64,000 nucleotides of DNA from Elymus sibiricus (taxonomy: Eukaryota > Streptophyta > Magnoliopsida > Poales > Poaceae): contig CM077665.1 in assembly GCA_039707655.1 (NCBI GenBank), forward strand, positions 295,310,205 to 295,374,204, read 5' to 3'. Position numbers and translations under genes: made by a program. The notes under the pieces are model-generated. The model searched no databases, was not told the DNA's origin, and worked only from the letters and a program-made list of their open reading frames with translations. Numbering within the stretch: the first letter of the stretch is position 1; each line of letters opens with the position of its first letter. Shown piece after piece: positions 57,201 to 64,000 of the stretch.

Positions 57201-58021
57201 TTCTGCCTCGTCTTGCAGTTGCTTTAATCTTCAGCAAAGTGGGACTAGTTGAAGAGTGTGCTTGTGCTGAGGAACTGGCAGATATTCCTGAAGGAATTGC
57301 AAAACCATCTGTCCTCTGACACGTTGCAAGGTGTACTGGAGTTGAGGACTTGGCAGCGGCAGTTGAAGATTGAGCAGCCACTGAGGACACAACAGGGGTC
57401 CTTGATGATTTTGTCTGAGGCATGTACTGAGGACTTTGGTTTCACAGCAGATTTCTTCACCACTGCTTTCTTTGGGGCAGTGTTACTTGCAGAAGCCCCA
57501 GCAGCGACAGCAGCAGCAGATTCCTCATTGAATCTCTTCACTGCTGCTTTTGCCTTTCTTGCCAGCTTGGCTTGATGCTTTTCCCATTCATGAGGAAAGT
57601 CTTCACCGGATTTGAGACTGGTGGGATCAGCACCTAGACCTTGAGCCAACGGTGGCCTGTTGCACGGAGGTTTGATAGAAAACTTCTTCATATACTTTGG
57701 AGTGACATATCTATATTCTCTCCATTCTCGAGCCCATCTCCTTTCAATCCTCTGGATACGGATTTTGCGCTGCTTTTGAGTTTCTTTGCCATGTGTGGCT
57801 TCATCGGGTGTGCAATATTCCTCATATAAATCATCAGGTATCTCAAAGGCAGTTTGCACTTCTAGACGATTTCCTCCTTTCTGAGGTCTTTTGCCATCAG
57901 CCATTTTCTTCAGCTGAGAATTTTGTGCTCTTGAGGATTCTGACGAGGTGTGCAATTTTTCTTCGAGGAACGCTGCAAATGAGTTAAGTTGATGAGAACC
58001 TAGAGATTCATCAGCGGACAT
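54299..58021 (-). pseudogene. long third ORF of the Sirevirus-like element
   Basis: A single protein of about 1,200 residues starts at ATG 58,021 (MSADESLGSHQLNSF). It passes a basic region and a Ser/Ala/Glu-rich low-complexity centre and ends in a better-structured 503-codon open piece (55,810-54,299) with NFYRAVLFQKDKVFQNY and DINTWVLNWMTENTHYTAPA. The last part recalls plant transposon-associated proteins of unknown function; no transmembrane or signal segments support an envelope role. Defects: frameshifts near 57,420 and 56,130, and in-frame stops near 56,878, 56,533 and 55,985. It follows its own TATA box, leader and candidate intron. Confidence 0.65.
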
Positions 58022-58027
58022 TTGTAC

Positions 58028-58354
58028 CTGTGGATAGAGTATAGGTGCGAAGAATTTGAAGAGGTCATATGCGTTCTCAGAAATTTTAGCAAAAAGTATC
58101 AAGTTTGAGGAATTTTGACCATATATGACTTGAAGAATTTTACTAAGTGTTCTTGACTTAGGTTCCAGAGTTGTATAGATTTGAAAATCCACACAATTTA
58201 GGAATCTTGAAGAAAATCATAACTTAGCAAAACAAATCAAGAGTAGGAAGTTGTTTGGTGTTCAAGAGATGGATTGATGAGGAATAAACACCTTTTGAGG
58301 ATTTTGAGAGATTTATATGAATCAAACACGGCAATAAAATTGAATTTTAATTAC
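58028..58354 (-). other. candidate intron in the leader of the third ORF
   Basis: Reverse-strand donor CACTTGTG/GTAATT at 58,354 and acceptor CTATCCACAG at 58,028, seven bases before the ATG (context ACAAATGTC). AT-rich, 327 bp, with stops. Confidence 0.45.
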
Positions 58355-58624
58355 CACAAGTGAAGAACACGACGAACAGTGAAGCGAAGTGGAGAAGTTC
58401 GTCAGTTCAGATCTCACACGCCCTAGCTCGGCAGAGGGAGACAGCTACAGTGGTGGCAGAGTGAAGACTTCCACGGCCGATGCGAGTACGACAACGGCGA
58501 GGTCGAGGCAACTAAGCTCTTCCTCTCCGACGACGATGAGGTTAGCGACGGCGCTAGGTCTGGAGCTCAGGGGAGATGGGAGTGAGGAGTAACCCGAGCT
58601 AGAGGAAGGGAGGGGGTATTTATA
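58355..58624 (-). promoter_or_regulatory. internal promoter and ATG-free leader for the third ORF
   Basis: Reverse-strand TATAAATA at 58,617-58,624 (context GCTATAAATACCCCC) is followed about 30 bases on by a GC-rich stretch of some 230 bases without any ATG on that strand, up to the candidate splice donor. Composition is unlike the AT-rich element around it. Confidence 0.5.
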
Positions 58625-59011
58625 GCGGCAGTAAAAACTAACTGGTCCGAAGATTTTGGACCAGTATACCCCTGACCCTTGCTATCCACGTGACATGTGT
58701 CACCCACGTACTTTGTAGTGGAGATAGTGGGGATCGTGGGTTATCCAGTCGTGGGAATCGGAACGGTTTGAGCGGCAACCGCCAAAAAAATTGAAATTGA
58801 AAATTTTAAAGTTTTGTTCGCAAATTCTTCAGCTGTCAAGGGCACAGTGAAGACTTTGAACGGGTTTCAAAGTAGAACGCATATGAAGAATTTGTGAACA
58901 GACTGGGTTGAGTTTAGCATAGAGGGGAACGGGTCCGATCACATTCACTTAGAAGAAAATCAACTTGAAGAAATAGCTATAAGTGAATGTTGTTGAGGAC
59001 ATTGAAAAACC

Positions 59012-59014
<3 letters not shown>

Positions 59015-59080
<66 letters not shown>
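59015..59080. repeat. (AT)33 microsatellite
   Basis: Sixty-six bp of uninterrupted AT between the third ORF unit and pol. It creates Ile-Tyr frames that are not genes. Confidence 0.98.
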
Positions 59081-59083
<3 letters not shown>

Positions 59084-59409
59084 CAATGAAGAACTCAAGT
59101 TGAAAGTTTGAAGAATTTGAAGATTTTGAGGATTTTGCAAACTTGAAGAATTTGAAGATTTTGAAGAATTTGCAAAATGAGGAAAAACTCAACCATGAAG
59201 AATTTCAACTGTGGTTGGTGGCGTGACCACCGTATAAGAATGATGATTTCAGACACCGCGTACAATTGTCGTAGGGTTCTGAGAATCAAATTCTTCATTA
59301 ATTTCTTCACACTTAGAGAGTTAGTCTTCATTGATTGAAGAAAAACGTTACTTCGTGTGTTGCACATCAAAGTCATCAATTTTGCATAAGTGTTAGGATG
59401 TGTGTCCTT
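59081..59409. other. spacer with short direct repeats
   Basis: 'ttgaagaatttgaagatttt' recurs at about 59,107 and 59,143, with variants between. No gene. Confidence 0.6.
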
Positions 59410-62400
59410 TCAAAGAACATTCGAAGATTCTAAGATATTTAGCTCACACCGCAACTTGCAAAATATTTTCTCATCCAAGGGCTTTGTGAAGATATCAGCC
59501 AGTTGTTCTTCTGTCTTCACGTGGTCGAGGAAGATATCGCCCTTCATCACATGGTCACGAAGAAAATGATGACGAATCTGGATGTGTTTGATCTTTGAGT
59601 GTTGAACTGGGTTGTAAGCAATCTTGATGGCACTCTCGTTGTCACAGTAGAGAGGGACATTCTTCACGTTGATGCCATAGTCCTTGAGGGTTTGCTTCAT
59701 CCATAGCAATTGAGCACAGCAAGAACCAGCAACAATGTACTCAACTTCAGCAGTAGATAGTGACACGCAGTTCTGCTTCTTCGAGGACGAACAGACTAAG
59801 GATCGTCCGAGGAAATGACATGTGCTTGATGTAGATTTGCGGTCCACACGATCACCAGCATAATCAGAATCGGAATATCCAATGAGGTCAAGATCTGAGC
59901 CCTTGGGGTACCATAATCCTAGTGTTGGCGTGTGAGCTAGATATCGAAGAATATGTTTCACAGCCTTCTGGTGTGATTCCTTCGGTTTGGCTTGAAATCG
60001 GGCACACATGCAAACACTAAGCATAATATCTGGCCTAGATGCACATAGATACAATAAAGAACCAATCATGGAGCGATATACCGTCTGATCGAAATCTTTA
60101 CCACTTTTGTCAGTGCAGAGTTGAGCCGATGTGGGCATAGGAATCTTGACGCCTTTGCAATCCTGCATTCCGAATTTCTTCAGGACATCCTTGAGGTATT
60201 TCTCTTGAGATATGAAGATGCCATTGCGTTGTTAACGAATTTGAAGCCCTAGGAAGAATTTGAGCTCTCCCATCATAGACATTTGATATTCTTCACTCAT
60301 CATATAGGCGAATTCGTCACTGTAACGTTTGTCAGTACATCCAAAGATAATATCGTCCACATATATTTGGAACACAAATAATTCATCATCATATGATTTT
60401 GTGAAAAGGGTTGGATCAAGTGAACCGGGTTTGAAGCCTTTCTTCATGAGGAATTCCTTCAGTGTGTCATACCACGCCCGAGGGGCTTGCTTGAGGCCAT
60501 AGAGAGCGTTGTTGAGTCTGAAGACTTTGTCCGGATACTTAGGATCTTCAAAACCTGGGGGTTGAGCAACATATACTTCTTCCTCAAGATTACCATTGAG
60601 GAATGCACTTTTCACATCCATTTGATATAAGATGATATTATGATGGTTAGCATAAGCAAGCAATATGCAAATAGCTTCAAGTCTAGCAACAAGTGCAAAA
60701 GTTTCATCAAAATCAATTCCCTCAACCTGTGTGTAGCCCTGTGCCACAAGACAGGCCTAATTCCTCACTACCTGACCAATTTCATCTTGTTTGTTGCGGT
60801 AGATCTAGTTGGTACCTATGATATTATGCTTGCGAGGATCTGGACGCTTGACAAGTTCCCACACGTTGTTGAGCTTGAATTGATGCAATTCCTCTTGCAT
60901 GGCTTGAATCCACTCAGGCTCCAAGAATGCTTCATCAACTTTGGTGGGCTCTGTGATAGAGACAAAAGCAAATTGCCCACAAAATTTAGACAGATGAGAG
61001 GCTCTTGAGCGAGTGAGAGGATCTGGTGCATTGATGTCATCGAGGATTTTCTCGATTTGCACTTCATTTGCAAGTCGTGGATGAGCAGGTTGAAGACTTT
61101 GTTGAGGCTGAGCATTTTCTTCAGTGCCATTTTCTTCAGGTGTGTCAGCATGAATATCTTCAACAGTTGGTACAACTTCTTCAGAGAGTAGTTGTTCTTC
61201 AGTAGGGATCACATCTTCAGTGGCCTTGAACCTAATGGATTCCTCAGGTGGCATTTCATCTAGCACAGGAGGCAGGTGCTCTCTTTGCGAGCCGTTAGTT
61301 TCATCGAACCGCACATCTACAGTTTCAACAACCTTGTTGTGATAGGTGTTGAAGACTCTGTAGGTGTGCGAGTCCTTTCCGTAACCAAGCATAAAACCTT
61401 CATGTGCTTTTGGAGCAAATTTAGAACTGTGGTGAGGATCTCTAATCCAGCATTTTCCACCGAAGACTTTGAAGTAACTCACATTGGGTTTCTTGTCAGT
61501 GAGGAGTTCATATGAAGTCTTCTTGAGGAATTTGAGAAGATATAACCTGTTGATGATGTGGCAAGCAGTATTGATTGCCTCAAGCCAGAAACGACGAGGG
61601 GTCTTGTATTCATCAAGCATGGTGCGAGCCATCTCAACAAGAGTCCTATTCTTGCGCTCCACAACGCCATTCTGCTGAGGAGTATAAGACGCAGATAGCT
61701 CATGAGTAATACCAAGTTCATCAAGATAATCATCAAGACCAGTGTTCTTGAACTCAGTCCCATTATCACTCCTGATATGCTTGATTTTGACGCCAAAATT
61801 CGTCGAGGCCCTTGAAGAAAATCATTTGAAGACATTCTGCACTTCAGATTTGTACAGGATAATGTGCACCCAAGTATAGCGAGAGAAATCATCAACAATG
61901 ACAAAACCATATAAGCATGGAGTATTTGTTAGTGTGGCATAGTGAGTGGGGCCAAAGAGATCCATATGAAGCAATTCAAAAGGACGAGTGGTAGTCATGA
62001 TGGTCTTGGGTGGATGCTTGGATCTGGTCATCTTTCGAGACTCACAAGCCCCACACAAGTGATCATTGAGGAATTTGACACCCTCAATACCAATGACGTG
62101 CTTTTTCTTCGCGAGCGTGTGTAATTTCCTCATGCCAGCGTGTCCAAGTTGTCGATGCCATAGCCAGCCTTCTGAAGCTTTTGCAAGTAGACATGTGGCC
62201 GGCTGTGGACCTGTAGAGAAATCAACAATATACAAGTCTCCTCTCCTAAAGCCTTCGAAGACTTTGGATTTGTCAGATTCCATAATGACAACACAACGGT
62301 ATTTGCCAAAGATGACAACCATATCAAGATCACAAAGCATCGAGACAGACATGAGGTTGAATCCAAGGGAGTCGACAAGCATCACCTTATCCATGTGTCG

Positions 62401-62592
62401 ATCCTTCGAGATTGCAACCTTACCTAGACCCAATACCTTGCTTTTTCCTTTGTCAGCGTAGGTGATATGCTTCAGATGAGAGGGAGCCAGTGGAATGTTC
62501 ATAAATAGGTTCTTGTCACCAGTCATGTGGTTGGTGCATCCACTGTCGAGTACCCACTCAGTTGCTTTGGGTGTTTCATCCTGCAGATGAAT
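59410..62592 (-). pseudogene. copia pol: protease, integrase, RT, RNase H
   Basis: One reading frame throughout. Protease: TEWVLDSGCTNHMTG (about 62,510-62,555). Integrase zinc region: WHRQLGHAGM ... CGACESRK. Integrase core: LLHMDLFGPT, VIVDDFSRYTWV, RSDNGTEF and VVERKNRT, i.e. the D-D-35-E set. [38 protein letters not shown]. RNase H: YSDSDYAGDRVDRKST, STAEVEYIVAG, YCDNESAIKIA, KHIQIRHHFLRD. Stops at 61,822-61,824, 60,805-60,807, 60,757-60,759 and 60,232-60,234 disable it; no frameshift is seen, so decay is recent and point-mutational. Confidence 0.92.
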
Positions 62593-62817
62593 TAGTACAG
62601 CTTACGAACTCATATGCTTCAGAGTGAAGAATATGACTTCAAATTCATCAGATTGAATTTCATCACATAGTATAGTAAGCAAAGTAATATGAGGACGTGA
62701 GAAATGAATGATTCATTTCTTCATGTTTAGCTTGCGTCCCTTCAAGCATTTCCACAGGTCTCCAGCAAATTCTTCAGACGGTCAAGTTCGTCTGGAGACC
62801 TGACCCTGCATAAGAGG
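62593..62817 (-). other. gag-pol junction, possible intron
   Basis: AT-rich with stops; the reverse strand ends in ATCTGCAG just before the protease codons (GATGAAACACCC), a usable splice acceptor. This suggests pol may be made from a spliced RNA; the donor is not clear. Confidence 0.3.
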
Positions 62818-63999
62818 TTAGTTCAATTTCTTCACCACCCACATCTGGATGGGTGGCAAGGAGTTCATCATTCTGCGAGCTCCATATGAGAATGGTGGCA
62901 TTGAAGCAAGTGCACTTCGTTTCACAGGACGGGGGTTAGAGTATTCATATGAATATGCAGAGAAATTCTTCGAAGACTTATGAACATAATGATTTGAGGA
63001 ATTATGCACATATTCATAACCCTTAGATTTTCCCTGCGAAACAGAAGCATTAGCATGAGAATGATATGATTTTTGACCATATGAGGAATTTGGTCCATGT
63101 GAAGACTTTGGTCCATATGAGGAATTTGATCTGGGGTTCCTTTTCTTCGGAGGTGGTGTCATGAGGACATTCACCTAAAGACTTTCCAAGTAGCTCTTGG
63201 GAACCCAGATTTTCCTCAGAGGGGGACCATTCCTGCAGTTAGTTCCAACATATCTAGCAAATACTTCGTCATTCTGATCTTTGAACAGTTTATAGTTGGA
63301 GTCAGTTGACTCATCAGAGGAATATGGAGTTTCACACATAAAGCCAGATAAAGTAGATGGATCTACACGAGGTCCTTTTGCAGCAACCCATGAGGTTTTG
63401 GGATACTGCTCAGGTTTCTAGTAGGATCCATCAGTGTTGAGTTTCCTCTCAAATGCAATACCCTCTTTCCTAGGGTTCCTGTTCAGAATATGCTTTTTAA
63501 GCACATCGCAAAGGGTTTGATGCCCTTTGAGGCTTTTGTATATGCATGTCACATACAATTCCTTCAACCCTGCATTTTCATCAGTAACATTTGTGGTATC
63601 CTCAGATGAGGAATTTGTGACCACAGAAATAGTTGAAGAATTTGCAGCAATAGAAGCATTTGAACTTTCAGGTGAAGAATTAGCAGTTTCACGTTCGATG
63701 CATTTCAAACAAGGTGGAATGAATTCTTCCTGAGCGGAACTGATCTGTTGAGCAAGCAAAGAATTATTATCCCTTTGAAGATCTTCATGAGATACCCTTA
63801 GTTTCTCAAGATCTTGCTTTCTTTGAAGAAATTCATAAGAAAGCTTCTCATGATCGACTAAGAGAGCCTCATGACGACTTTGAAGGTTATCAAACTTAGA
63901 ATGAAGACTTTGAAGTCCCTTAGTCAGAGTTTGAGTGCGATCCATTTCCTCATTCAACAGATCATCGCTTTTGTCTAGCAGTTTCTGAAGCTTTTCCAA
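62818..63999 (-). pseudogene. gag C-terminal part of the Sirevirus-like element
   Basis: Open pieces 63,999-63,418 and 63,174-62,818 are in the same frame. A long coiled coil (KLQKLLDKSDDLLNEEMDRT ... EKLRVSHEDLQRDNNSLLAQ) is followed by a Ser-rich stretch, then a Tyr/Ser/Lys-rich tail (SYGPKSSHGPNSSYGQKS). Sirevirus gag proteins are enlarged and carry such coiled coils. Stops TAG at 63,418-63,420 (after DGSY) and at 63,175-63,177. The N-terminal part lies beyond the window. Confidence 0.8.
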
Positions 64000-64000
64000 G

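Larger units (their letters stand above)
52495..64000 (-). mobile_element. Sirevirus-like Ty1/copia element, running off the right edge
   Basis: Reverse-strand order from the right edge: coiled-coil gag, protease, integrase, reverse transcriptase, RNase H, a microsatellite-bearing gap, a very long third ORF, repeated polypurine tracts, 3' LTR. The copia order (integrase before RT), a large coiled-coil gag, an extra ORF after pol and several polypurine tracts all fit the Sirevirus (SIRE1) lineage. Only the 3' LTR is in the window. All three genes carry stops. Confidence 0.85.

Noticed and set aside
58949..59192. Open frames encoding Ile-Tyr repeats
   Set aside because: They are translations of the (AT)33 microsatellite and have no independent support.

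Overview
The window is nuclear DNA from a large, transposon-rich grass genome. It most resembles Triticeae (wheat, Aegilops or barley). The evidence is nested LTR retrotransposons with long LTRs opening TGATACGTCTCC (Sabrina/WHAM/Fatima-like Ty3/gypsy), a Sirevirus-like Ty1/copia element, plant L1-type LINEs, Stowaway MITEs, a CACTA end, PIF/Harbinger-like elements, and split plant gene remnants. No rRNA, tRNA, CRISPR array or bacterial feature was seen. Family names come from memory of the families, not from a search.

Layout. 1-6.5 kb: broken gene fragments (B3-like), degenerate direct and tandem repeats, and two Stowaway-type MITEs. 6.6-10.3 kb: the best candidate for a host gene, a two-exon gene with a zf-XS-like zinc finger; its 3.2 kb intron holds a MITE and a 1.2 kb PIF/Harbinger-like element with its own reverse-strand ORF. 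10.6-15.1 kb: a solo LTR with perfect 5-bp target duplication (TSD) sits in the 5' part of a B3-like pseudogene, followed by an F-box/FBD pseudogene. 15.6-19.6 kb: a CACTA end, the 3' half of a gypsy element with a truncated LTR, and a stranded gene fragment.

19.6-35.5 kb: one reverse-strand gypsy element (LTR, Athila-type ORF, protease, gag, truncated second LTR). It was later interrupted by a solo LTR (25,511-27,068, TSD GGAGG) and a 5'-truncated LINE (27,681-32,924). 35.5-48.8 kb: a gene-like fragment was hit by a copia LTR, which was then hit by a complete 7.4 kb non-autonomous gypsy element (36,488-43,865, TSD GGCTC). A second copia LTR and another solo LTR (46,932-48,478, TSD CAGGT) follow. 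48.8-50.2 kb: a second member of the PIF/Harbinger-like family found at 7.4 kb. 50.3-52.5 kb: a second broken LINE, cut by the 3' LTR of a reverse-strand Sirevirus-like copia element that runs off the right edge. That element carries gag, pol and a very long third ORF with what looks like its own promoter, leader and intron.

The most promising less-described signals are: a long, covarying inverted repeat just upstream of the TATA box in nearly every TGATACGTCTCC LTR; the apparent autonomous transcription unit for the third ORF of the Sirevirus; the twin ORF-bearing PIF/Harbinger-like elements; and a perfect 37-bp palindrome at the gag start of the 19.6-35.5 kb element.
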